64,000 nucleotides of DNA, from contig CM028379.1 in NCBI GenBank assembly GCA_013146195.2, positions 158,378,437 through 158,442,436 of the forward strand. The letters are read 5' to 3'. Every line of letters starts with the position of its first letter. Positions within the stretch are counted from its first letter, which is position 1. The translations under genes and the position numbers were made by a program. This DNA is from Codonopsis lanceolata. Taxonomy: Eukaryota; Streptophyta; Magnoliopsida; Asterales; Campanulaceae. This document shows positions 53,890 to 64,000 of this stretch, piece after piece. Under the pieces are notes generated by a model that was given only the letters and a program-made list of their open reading frames with translations, did not search any database and was not told where the DNA came from.

Positions 53890-55790
53890 AACATTCAGTT
53901 GATAAAATATCATCTATTGTTTATGCAGTAGATGCCTTTTTGACTTTGCTTAGCAGTCTACTTTTTAATTTCATTCTATCTGCCTAAAGCATAAATTATC
54001 AGCAACTAGCAGTTGCTGATATACATTGTCAGCACCTGTTTATACTCTAAATTTCTACCTGCTGAAAAACACTATAGGCGTTTGAAAAAGATCTGACCTT
54101 CACACGCTTATTATAATATATTATTTTGGTAAACTTTTTCAAACAAAAGAACTATTTAAATGTCACTTCAATAGAAGACTTTCGTGCATGTTATAAATGT
54201 TATTTGTATACCTATACCTAGCTAATTACTCTCTTTAATATTTCATGCTAGAAAATGTTCTTTGTCTCTTACAGTCTTCCAGAATTTCTAGTCATTCAAT
54301 GGAACATCATTTCATCAAGAAATGTCAACTGAACCCTCTTAAATGGATAAAATTCTGGATTCATCTATAAAACATTTGAAGTAAAGATTGAAGAAGACAC
54401 ATTTGCAATATTACGTGCTCAAGCTTTCATAAATCAAAATTTATCTACAGCACTCAAAAAGAGACAAACACGTCGAAGCTCTCATTCAAACCAGGAACTT
54501 CAATCTTTCCTTGAAGAGATTCTTCTAAAAAACACTAATAGTCAGTTTCTTTCATAGATATTCTTTTCTAGTTTATGTTTTGAGCAATCTCTGATTCTCT
54601 GTTCCTTCATTCTTTCAAATTCTTAAAGGATCACAGATTGTTGCACGAGTTTGATTTTTGCTAGATCAAACTCCTTAAACATTGGTTTTTTGTTGTACAC
54701 TGATCTGTCAGTGATCACTTAATATATATATATATATATACTTCAAAATACATGTTTGACCAACTTAATAGTGGACGTAGCAGTTTTAACACTGTGAACT
54801 ACTCCAAATACTGTGTTATGTCTACCTGCTGTTTTTACTGTTCATACACTTAAGCAGCTTTTATCTACTTAAGTGTTTAACATTTATAATCATGAGTTCT
54901 TTACTTTGTTGATCTTATATATTGTTCTTAAATTCAATCTTTATATTTAAGTGATCAAAAGAACATAGGTACTTAATACAACACCTATAAAATACTTAAT
55001 ACAATACTTTTTTAAATAAGTTTACCAATTTACCATTTGTTCATTTTCAAAATTAAATGAAAAAAAAAGATTAAATGGAAAAAGAACAAGAAGATTGGTG
55101 GTGGAGGTGGGCGGGAGTTGGTTTTTAATTAAATGAAAAAGAAAAAACTTTTTTTTTTGGTAGAGATGGTGGCGGAGGCTGGGCGGGAGGTGGTGGAAGC
55201 TGGGCGAGAGGTATCAGAGACTGGGAGGGCTGGGGGAGGGGCAGGCGGTTGGGTTATGTTGTGGGCTGGGTGAGGGATGGACTGGGGGAGGCCCAGTCCG
55301 TGTGGGAGGGACTAGGGGAGGTGAGGTGGGGGTTGGGGGAGGGATTGGGCTTGGCCCAAGCAAAGTGGGAGGAGGCTGGGAGGGCCCGAGGCTGGGGCGT
55401 CGTGGGTGGGGGTTGGGGGAAGGGCTGGCGCTTGGCCCGAGGCGGTGTGGGGGCGGGGAGGGGGGCTAGGGCGGTGGGCGGTGGGGGTGATCTGGTGGGC
55501 AGGCGATATTGGTCCGGTGCGGTGTTCAATATTATTTTTTTTTAATTTGTCAAGGGTAATATATTATTTTTACAACAAAAAGTGATATATTAAGTATTTT
55601 ACATGTGTTGTATTATGTATTGCTCCAAAAGAAAATCAAATCAAACTGTTTTAAGTTCAGCAGGTGTTACTTGCTGATTTTATATTAGCTGCTAAAAACT
55701 TATCTTTTCCGCTGCAACTTTTAAAGGTTTTCAAAACAACCTTGAACGTTTTTAAAAGGTTATTCACCCCCATCTAGCCTTATTTCATTG
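53890..55790 (+). mobile_element. SIRE-type LTR fragment split by a Pack-MULE-like element
   Basis: AATAGTGGACGTAGCAG followed by ACTGTGAACTACTCC at 54768 corresponds to the block at 38418 and 39319. The end GGTTATTCACCCCCATCTAGCC at 55759 corresponds to the C-run/TAGCC end of the other SIRE LTRs. A TATAAAAC box lies near 54368. Start uncertain. Confidence 0.6.
54964..55624. mobile_element. Pack-MULE-like element with a G-rich interior, 661 bp
   Basis: Arms TACTTAATACAACACCTATAAAATACTTAAT and its inverted partner (55590-55620) match at most positions over about 38 bases. Flanks TCAAAAGAA (54955-54963) and CCAAAAGAA (55625-55633) are a 9-base duplication with one mismatch. The interior 55085-55525 is very G-rich on the plus strand, unlike anything else in the window. 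Confidence 0.78.
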
Positions 55791-55794
55791 TCAG

Positions 55795-56249
55795 CTGGAC
55801 TTACATTCCACTTTGTTAGGGCACATGATTTACTTTGACGATAAATTTTTAACATATGTTAGTCAGTGGAATATATAGAAAAATAATCCTTTATTCATGT
55901 TATCTTCGACGTCACCTATCGAAAAACCCCTAATTTTCTTGTTTGTTGATGGTTTTACATGATTTTTGAATACTTAATATTTTTCAAAATACGAATCTAA
56001 ACCAATTTCTTAATTTTCTCGTTAACCTATTAGTTAAGTAATAAGTTAGAATTCTAAATGATTAGTATTTTCATTGAATTCTACATGAAAGCCAAGCTAT
56101 AACAATGCCAAGGTATCTTTCCAACCTGTAATACTTTATGTATTCTTTCTGTTTTGATTGCTTAGAATTTCATGTACTTAGTCCTCTCTTTTTTTTCCTA
56201 GAGATCACGAAGCTACTATAAACTGAAAACAGTTATATATGCTGAGCTG
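55795..56249. other. AT-rich intergenic sequence
   Basis: Nothing supported. Confidence 0.4.
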
Positions 56250-56745
56250 CTTGGTCCAAAAGGCCCAAGCATCGGTCACGTGCCAAGCATGCCATCACCA
56301 TTGTCACAAGTAGATCACATGCATGCATCATGGTACGAGCTCAACTCATAAGCGAGCAGGGATAGATCTCTGGTCGCCCAGACATTCCAAGCAAGCAACC
56401 TCCTGCCCGTTGTATGGGCGCCAAGAGTGTTGCGAACAAGCAAATGCCTTAGTAATCGTGGAGAGATCTCTGGCCGCCCAGACATATCAAGCAAGCAGTT
56501 TCCTGCCTGTCTTCTGGGGGCCAAGAGTGTAATGAACAGATAGATGATCCAGCGAGCATAGCCAGCCCGTTCAGTTACACGGTAACGATTGTCCAGAACG
56601 TGGGGAGTTAATGTCGGGAGATCCGCCCCCACGTTTTGGACGTGGTAATGAACGTGCCCGACTTTCACCCTCGTACATTTAGTGTTTAGCTCCCAGCCTT
56701 AAAGCTGGCCCTATATAAACCTTTCTCCAACAAAGGGAAAGGTAT
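56250..56745 (+). mobile_element. Ty3/Gypsy LTR fragment with an internal duplication
   Basis: GC-richer than its surroundings. An approximately 100-base repeat (GATCTCTGG(T/C)CGCCCAGACAT...GGGCGCCAAGAGTGT type) occurs at 56363 and 56465. CCCTATATAAACC at 56711 is a TATA box. An inverted pair CCAGAACGTGGGG / CCCCCACGTTTTGG lies at 56591-56640. It breaks off after 56745. Confidence 0.55.
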
Positions 56746-58085
56746 GTTGACTAATCTATAGGCTGAAACTTTGTCAAAATTGATAAGCACTTGCTGGTTT
56801 ATTGATTATCACAGTGTAACTTTGTAATCATTAAATAGGTTAAACATATGCAATGCATGAGATTAAAGATGTAGGGAATAAGTTATGCTAATCAACAAAT
56901 AATTAAAGTAATTCATAGCAAGCAGATTAATTGTATTGTTACGCATTAATTTAATAAACTTCATGTTTAAGTGTATGTGCTAAATTTAATATAATTTAAT
57001 GATCTTCAAACTGACACATATTTCTTGGAAATCAGTATATATTATATTTATTTTTTAATATGCACTATGACTACAAATTTCTCAATTTTGGTTTTATCAA
57101 ATCGGAATAATGAACAGTTACAAATCAAATATAATTAAATCAACGGAATTTGAAATATAGAGACCGAAAGCAAATAAATTAGTGACTACAAAGAAACCAA
57201 TTTTGAAGTGAACAGCTACACTAGATACAAGTGATTTAAAATAGATGTATTTTAATTAAAAAATGTTAAAAAACATATCTAAAAATTCGAGATCTATATT
57301 TTTTTCTATACTCAAAATATAAAAAATTCAGATATAACATTAACAACTAAAAATATGAAAAAAGTCTAGACTTATTTAAACCGCATTTAAAAAAAATAAC
57401 TAGGTAAACAAGCATAAATACTTGGCTCTTATTGTAAGTCATGTATTTTTCTAGTCCACTAAGTAAAATTAAGCACTAAGATTATTTTTTTAAAACAGAA
57501 TACAAAGTTGAATACTACAAAAGTTGCTATGAAATGGTTTGATTTGATTCAACTTTAGTTGGGGAAAGTCGACATGTGAATTTCTAAAACGAAGGGTTTG
57601 AAGAGATGACGAGTCATTCTCTCGTGTTCACAAAAGGAATTTGATAGGTTTAATGCTATAGAAATAAGAAAGGTGACTTTCTAGACGACTTGATTGGGTA
57701 AGAGTGTGAGTGAGCTGATGTGTATATAGGTTAGAGAGAGTGTTTTAAGTTAGAGAGTGAGAAGCTCTCTATCTATATCACAATGGAAGATGCTTGAGTT
57801 TCTTTTTGAGCCAGATTGGTTATAATGTGAGTACTCTTTGCTCATCATTATTAATAAGTAAGAATGATTTGGATGAAATCAATTTAGAAATTTGAGCTAT
57901 GTGAAAAATTTGAGTATTTTTAGTCTTTTTTTTGTTATTTGTTATAGGAAAAAATTCGGGCCCGTTCCTTATGTATAGTTTTTAACCGCTACAGTTTTTA
58001 ATGTTTTTTAAAACGAAAAAGACACTTTTGGAGTAAAAAGACTACAATACTCTTAATGAATTAAAGGCATGCTATAGATCACTTA
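56746..58085. other. AT-rich intergenic sequence
   Basis: No gene or element that I can support. Confidence 0.45.
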
Positions 58086-58330
58086 ATCAATGCATCGAAA
58101 TGCATCAATTTAAATCACCTAATCTAATATATGTATAGCGCCTTAAATCATAATGTACCAAACCTTCATCTCTCTTCTTTCCTGTACACAATCAACAAAT
58201 GATTCAAAATTAATGCATCTTAATTACCTACATCCCACATCCAAATCGATGCATCACATTTATAAATGATGCATTATAATTCAAAATTGATGCATCGAGT
58301 TTCAAAAAGAGTGTCTGAAACGAACAAATT
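58086..58330. repeat. Second GATGCATC-AATT cluster
   Basis: Five or six copies of the same ATGCATC(A/G)A(A/T)TT motif as at 52415-52800, more widely spaced. An A22 run follows at 58420-58441. Confidence 0.55.
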
Positions 58331-59890
58331 TCTATTTGGACCTTTCATCAACCAGTATATGCATAGTAACGCAAACACAAAAGTAAAATTTATTGTGAAT
58401 CATACACACAAACACAAAATGAAAAAAAAAAAAAAAAAAAAGAACGAGGTATGAAGAAGGAAGAGAATGTGAATACACAATTATGTAGTAACTACCATTC
58501 TTTACCACCCAACTTTCTACTCTCTTGCCTCTTTATACAGGATTCAATCTGGTTAAAAAATAATAATAATAACTATCACTTTTTTTACGTCTTTGAGCGG
58601 AAGAATTCGACAACGAGGGAGAAGAAAAAGAAAAAAAAATTATATCGTCTATGTGATTTGGGCATTATTCGAACAATTGAATGAAAGTGAACTTTTCCGA
58701 TTGAAAAAAATTGTCTACTTATGCGGTTGAAAATTTGGGAGAAAGGATTAGCCTACAATCACTCATTTGTTATATGTAATTGAAATGTCATGTATAAATT
58801 ATGTTGCATTTTATAATCTTTTTTGTTTGTATTTTTTAATTGAATAATCATATAAAAATTATGTTACAAGAAATATTGTTCTACAAAATTTTAGAATTGG
58901 AAGTTATGTTTAGTGTGTTATACCGAACTTAAATTTCTCCTTTTTCAGATATAACAAATGGTGTTGTGTTTGATTATTTAGTACAGTAATTTTAATTTAT
59001 GTATTTTTATATGCTTTTATTTTCAATTACAAACATTTTTTTATAGCTATTACATTAGTACTAAATATCGGAAACTATTATCTCTACCAAATTTTGTCAT
59101 TCACAAGCACATGTCTATTATCAATTGTTGATTTAACGAATGATAAAGATGGTTCAATTCCATCTAATCTTCACTTTCTGAACAAGGAAATATATTTAAA
59201 TAAATTTATAATAATCTTTTCAAATTTATGTAATCTATCTTTAATTGTACTTTTTATTAATTTTTGTTTATTTTTTCATATTAAATATTTTAATTGTATA
59301 TTATTCAACTTTAAATGAGTATACGATTTTATACCCGTGTACAAACCATGCAATGCATAGGAGCATCACTAGTTTTTTTGTAAAAACTCATGTGCATGCG
59401 AGACTATTAATAAAGTAGTAACAAAAAATAAAGTTAAAACGGTAAAACTATTAGAAACTGAACATTTTTTTTTAGAATTGAAGAAAAAGGAAAACATGAT
59501 AGTAATTATTTAAGTAGGTCTAGACCGTCTTACGAATCTTAATTCGTTAGACGGAACTCTACTTCTTCACAGCTTAACTCACTAACACACGATGAATTTA
59601 GTAAAGAAGATATGTTTTACAAAAAATATACGTAAAACTAGAAATGACAAAATGAGTATTATGAATGCGTTAATTTATTATTCATAGTTGTGATGGAATA
59701 GTATTTAGAGTGTAAAAAGAGATGTCTCAACTTCCTCTTCACCAAATTTTTTTTTTTGGCTCGCTAATATTAAATGAGTTGGAAGGCTGCTCAAAGGTGA
59801 TCAAAACATGTCCAAGAATCAGTGGATTCTACTTGTTATAAAATTCTTGCTTGGTACGCGGTACAATATATGATACATCTATTTTTTTAG
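58331..59890. other. AT-rich intergenic sequence
   Basis: Short open frames only, without motifs. Poly-A runs at 58420 and 58626. Confidence 0.45.
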
Positions 59891-59895
59891 TAATA

Positions 59896-60477
59896 ATAGT
59901 ACTCCTTCAATTTTTAAATAATTATGCTTTCATTTTTCATCCGTTAAAAAAAATTGTCCTGTTTCCCAACTTTTATTTTTAAGAAAATTATTTTAGCATT
60001 TTACATTTACGTACCTATTATTCTTACTTTAAATATAGACTTCATATACACGTGTTATAAATGAAACAACATGTTATATCAATATTTATAATAGAGTCAA
60101 TTAATTTTTCTTAATCTGTATGTCCAGTCAAACATAACAATTATTTATGAACGAAAAGTGTAACTTTTGAAAATTTTGGCATTATGATTGTAATGTTAAA
60201 CTCTTCAATGATTATAATAATTCAATATTTTCTATTAGTAATAATAATAGTACAACTTTTTTACATAAAGACTTTTAAAACCAACTTCATTTTCTAATCG
60301 ACGTGGAATTCATATCTTCTTTCAGTAATAATATTAGAAATCCTTTATCTAAAATTTTTAAAACCAACATCACTTTTAATACATGTGAGATACATATTTT
60401 CTATTGGTAATAATTATATAAGTCTTTTATCTAAAATATTTTTGACTTCTCAAATGACACATTTTTCTGATGGAGTA
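59896..60477. mobile_element. Degenerate Stowaway-like element
   Basis: TAGTACTCCTTCAATTTTTAAATAATTATGC at 59896 and CTGATGGAGTA at 60468 resemble diverged CTCC(C)TCCGT ends with TA. The span is AT-rich and non-coding. Confidence 0.35.
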
Positions 60478-60663
60478 AAATTTTCAATCACCGGTGGTGT
60501 AGAATTTTTTTTACACAAATGACCAATGGAATTAACATGACACGGCCCAATTACAATTTTTGTGTTGAGTTTTTAAAGATTTTTGTTGGCCACATGTCTA
60601 ATTCAAAAGACCGTTTGTGTAAAAAAAAAAAAAAATACACCGGTGTTGATGAAAAATTAATTT
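60478..60663. mobile_element. MITE with about 40-base inverted repeats
   Basis: TTTTCAATCACCGGTGGTGTAGAA with TTTTTTTTACACAAATG pairs with its inverted partner at 60622-60663 (TTTGTGTAAAA...TACACCGGTGTTGATGAAAA). Probably Mutator-like. Target duplication not clear. Confidence 0.65.
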
Positions 60664-61310
60664 CTTCTAATAAGTGACAAGTTCTAACTTTTCATAAGTC
60701 AAGAAATTGTACCCAACTTTGAATAAGTCGAAATTTTCTACATGAGTACCGCTACACATCTCTACAATTATATTTTTTTTACAATTTTTATGCAGCTTAT
60801 ATTTTCTAAATATGAAGCACAAGACAAGCCCCAAGTCTAATACATATATGATTCATATGGCTCAATTAATAGTGAGTTAACTTTGATAAGCTCAAGCTTG
60901 ATTTTTTTTTATTCGTTAAATCTAATTAAATCCCCCAAAACCTCCCAACAAGATTCCATCATTGGACCAACAGTAGGGGGAGTGAGTGCTCAAGCGTTAA
61001 TTTGAATATACCATGGCAAACCTACATAAATATAGAAGTGAGTATATATAATAGTTCATTTGGTAATTATAGGAAGATCAACGGGCTTTTTAATAACCAA
61101 CGTATGCCCCAAAGATTATGTGTCTGTGTGTGACATTGTAGAAATTTCAGGCAACTTTGAATCATCCACATGTTGGATCGATCAGTTTTAACACAACGTT
61201 ACATGAACGATCCCAAAGTCAGGCACCCACGTTTAATGCGAGTGATCTAATCTAACCCGAAAACAAGACAAATCAAAACGAGAAACATAACCAAGTAAAA
61301 CTAAGATTAA
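60664..61310. other. Upstream flank of the CIP1-like gene
   Basis: No element seen. AGTATATATAATAG at 61032 is a possible TATA region. Confidence 0.4.
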
Positions 61311-62361
61311 CCAAACCTTAATCTCTCTCTCTCTCTAGCCGGCTCTCTGTCTTTCTTTTTGTTCCGATCGACATTCCTCTCGTATAATGTCGGCAACTCT
61401 CCCTCCTTTCAATTGAAGGTAATTTATCACAATAATCATTTTCAGTTTTTCACCTTTGTTTGTTTGTTTGGCAAGAAAATACATAAGAAAATGAAAATGG
61501 AAAAAAGAAAACAATGAATAAACATGCAAGATATGAACTAAAAAATGGGTTCATTTTGATTTGTTTGATTTCTTGAATATAGGTAATGCCTGATTCATAT
61601 TCGTATTCATTTGTTTGTAAATGCTAGCATGTGTTTCACAAATGCAAAATTTATATAGGTGTGCATAATAGGTTGTCCCGTTATGATTTGGAGGTACAAT
61701 TTGAAGTTTGATGTTAGCCTTGGTTCCCTCGTCAACGGAATAAGGCTATATATATTAAACCTTGAAAAATTAACAACGATGGGCCGGGGCCTCGGCCTCG
61801 GCCTCGACCTCGGTTATTCCATTATAATTATATTTTTGAGGAGAGAAGATTGTTTGATTTTGATTTGGAGTCTGTGGGTTTGAAGTATGAATTAGACTAT
61901 ATATCTCGCTCGTGAATAGGTCCTTCATAAATCAGCAACGACGCAGCCTACATTTGATGTAACAGTTTCGAGAGGCAGAGCACTAGGTCACGATATTGTC
62001 CCTCGACAGCCGACGCCATGCTCATAAGTCATATCCAAGCACTATATATAATCTGTTTAATTATTTTCCTTTTTTACATCCCGAAAAATGCATGTTACTA
62101 TGCTTGTTAGTCTAGTTGCTGCCCGGTCTTTTCAGCTATATTTGTGCTTTATGTGCTAATCTTCGTTATTTGTGTGATAAAATTTAGTGATTCATAGTGT
62201 TTTTTTCTTACAAGAGTTTAATTAGTTGTTATCTTTCGAATTTGAATCTAAAATATCTTAATATACAATTGTCAGATCTCGATCGAGGTTGTTGCTTCTC
62301 AAGGATTGGCTCAGCTTGTTGGCTTTTAGCACATTTTTCTTGAAAATTTTCTGGTTTAGAG
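61311..62361 (+). promoter_or_regulatory. Presumed 5' leader and leader intron of the CIP1-like gene
   Basis: A CT-repeat AATCTCTCTCTCTCTCTAG at 61319-61337 is typical near plant transcription starts. AATTGAAG/GTAATTTATC at 61411-61428 is a possible donor. No ATG-led frame of substance precedes 62362. A (GGCCTC)n run lies at 61785-61815. The splicing of the leader is a guess. Confidence 0.35.
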
Positions 62362-64000
62362 ATGGTGAATAATAGATTGAAGGAATCGATGAAGTCTTTA
62401 TGGATCAGTCATATGGATCCTGAAAAGGATGAACAACAGAAGTGGATGAATATAGGTAACACCTTCTCTCCAAAACAACAACCTCAATCTCCACAATATT
62501 ACTGGAGGTTGTGGGATCATAGCTCTATAGAGTCGACCCAAAGAATGCAAGCTCGATGTTCCCCGGGACGTGGATTCTTTTGGAGTGCAGAATATCAACG
62601 GCTACGCCGTAAGTTGCTCCATCCCGGGCAGTCATATCATGGGGATAGCCTTATAACTTATAAGTTTTTCTTTATGTTAGGTTAGGGGGCGCGTTGGTAG
62701 GGATAGAATCTGAGACCACATTCATCTATATATGAAGTCCCAAGTCTACATCAGGGTCGGATAATCCCTTAGGGTTGCCTTAAATGATTCAGTTATTAGC
62801 ATTTTTAAACTCACCGAGTTGGTCAATTTTTGGTCGAGATTCGACAACTTAGGGTAAAGTGCTACTCAATTCACTAGCTGTTTCTTTTCAGACAAGTGAC
62901 CATGAAATAAATCTTCACCAAGCATTGTGAACTTCGGTGACTCGGCCGATACTTGTTCACCTTAGTTTCTTGTCTGTTTAAAAATTATTTTGTGGGTCTT
63001 GTTACTAATTGTCATTGACGAGACCTTCTGTTAATTTCAAGTGGTGACTTCAAATGTTTCGTGCTTATTGCAGAGATCGACACTAAAGTAAGGAGGATTT
63101 TGAAGCTCATCAAGAGTATAAACCAGGGCAACAAAGAAGTAAACGTGAAGAAAAAATCCGAACTGATTCAACTCGTCGAGGATCTTCACAAACAGTACCA
63201 ATCACTCTACGCTCTTTACGATGATCTCAAGGAAGGGATTAGAAATAAAGTCGACGATGGCGAGGAGAATGGCTCTTCTTCTTCATCTTCTGTCAGCGCA
63301 GAATCAGACTCATACTTCTCTCCGGACGACTTAAGTAGCAGAAACAGTGAATCATCGTTGAAAGCTGAGCTTCAGAAGGTGACAACAGAGGATGTTAACC
63401 CGGAACATGAGGCTTCATATTTAGATGAAGCAAGTGAAGTAGTCAAAGAAGCCTTGAATGTTGAGCCCATGTCGTCCTCGAGCATGGCACATGATTCAGA
63501 AGAAGAGGCAGAGATTATGACGCAAAAGCTAATGGAGGAGTCATGCTTTTTGAAGGAGAGATTGTTTGATAGAGAGAAGAAAGTGTTGTCTCTAACCACG
63601 GCACATCAGGTACTCGAGAATGAGGCGTCTGCAAAGATTAAGGAGCTTGAATGCCAGGTAGCTATGTTCAAGCTCGAGCTTGAAAAGTTGAGCTCTCAAA
63701 AGGTAGAACTTGAAGAGAAATTTGGATGTAATGATCACAATGAAGCTAAGAAATTACGCGAGGAAAATTTAGGACTGCAAGCTCACATTACGGCATTTGA
63801 AGAGAGAGAAAATGGATTTTCTGCTGCTCTAAAGAAATTTGAGGAGAATGAGAAGGATTCGCTAGCTAAGATTGATGAGTTTACGAAGAAGGTGGAGAAT
63901 TTGCAAAAGGCAGTCGATTCTTTACATGCTCAGAAACACGAGTTGGAAGAACAGTTGTTGTCTGCAACCAATAAAGAATCGGCACAAGGGAAAAGCTTAA
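62362..64000 (+). CDS. CIP1: COP1-interactive protein 1 (CIP1)-like, NAB-domain coiled-coil protein, 5' part
   Basis: Exon 1 is 62362-62455, with donor ATAG/GTAACA; intron 62456-63073 ends in TTATTGCAG; exon 2 starts 63074 and stays open to the window edge in phase. The N-terminus RLKESMKSLWISHMDPEKDEQ, then EIDTKVRRILKLIKSI and LIQLVEDLHKQYQSLYALYD, is the NAB (actin-binding, KIP1-like) domain as arranged in CIP1. A Ser/Asp-rich linker (SSSSSSVSAESDSYFSP) follows, then a continuous heptad-rich coiled coil from about residue 165. In Arabidopsis, CIP1 is a long coiled-coil, cytoskeleton-associated protein that binds the COP1 ubiquitin ligase and acts in light and ABA responses. About 340 residues are in the window; the family is usually well over 1000, so most of the rod lies outside. 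No disruptions seen. A NETWORKED-type NAB protein is the alternative. Confidence 0.85.

Noticed and set aside
55249..55545. Open frame for a Gly/Trp-rich or Pro-rich protein
   Set aside because: Both strands are open because the segment is a low-complexity G-rich block inside a Pack-MULE-like element; no start context, domain or codon structure.
58266..58684. Possible retrogene because of an A22 run
   Set aside because: No intron-less coding sequence upstream and no flanking duplication seen; the A-run is a simple repeat.
61782..61815. GGCCTC run as a CpG-type regulatory island
   Set aside because: It is a simple hexamer repeat of about 30 bases.

Overview
This is nuclear DNA of a flowering plant, almost certainly a eudicot. 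It is AT-rich, holds two spliced plant genes with GT-AG introns, and the rest is mostly transposable-element (TE) sequence of plant-typical families: Ty1/Copia including the SIRE type, Ty3/Gypsy of the Tat type, L1-like LINEs, SINEs, hAT, PIF/Harbinger, Mutator-like and Stowaway. I see no bacterial operon, tRNA or rRNA gene, CRISPR array or defence system.

Layout. 1-4690: 3' end of a Tat-type Gypsy element, with a spliced antisense gene facing a 3' LTR. 4727-6603: decayed PIF/Harbinger accessory gene, a short tandem array and a terminal inverted repeat. 6604-11250: broken Copia element with an LTR pair around a foreign repeat-rich block. 11597-15300: small MITEs, a tandem repeat and a LINE fragment. 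15521-22772: complete Copia element with a perfect 5-base target duplication, carrying a nested hAT element in gag. 22840-23303: SINE with an internal 59-base tandem expansion. 25045-26687: two hAT elements, the second with a nested Stowaway MITE. 29992-30163: fold-back MITE with a 9-base duplication. 30293-39632: two different Copia remnants fused end to end, the second a SIRE-type element with an env-like reading frame split by a solo LTR.

41438-51184 (minus) is the one complete conserved gene: the crooked-neck-like splicing factor (CRNKL1/Clf1). I resolve it into eight exons encoding 708 residues with consistent phases. Its introns have collected a LINE, a Mutator-like element with captured sequence, two copies of a very short SINE, and a second LINE fragment.

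51185-61310 is a TE graveyard: a hAT element, a GATGCATC-rich array, a Tourist-type MITE, a SIRE LTR fragment split by a G-rich Pack-MULE-like element, and a Gypsy LTR fragment. 62362-64000 (plus) is the 5' part of a COP1-interactive protein 1 (CIP1)-like gene with an N-terminal NAB domain and a long coiled coil, running off the right edge.

The two host genes have separate cellular roles (pre-mRNA splicing; actin binding and light signalling). The remainder is best read as nested insertions, many datable relative to one another because target-site duplications can be read directly.
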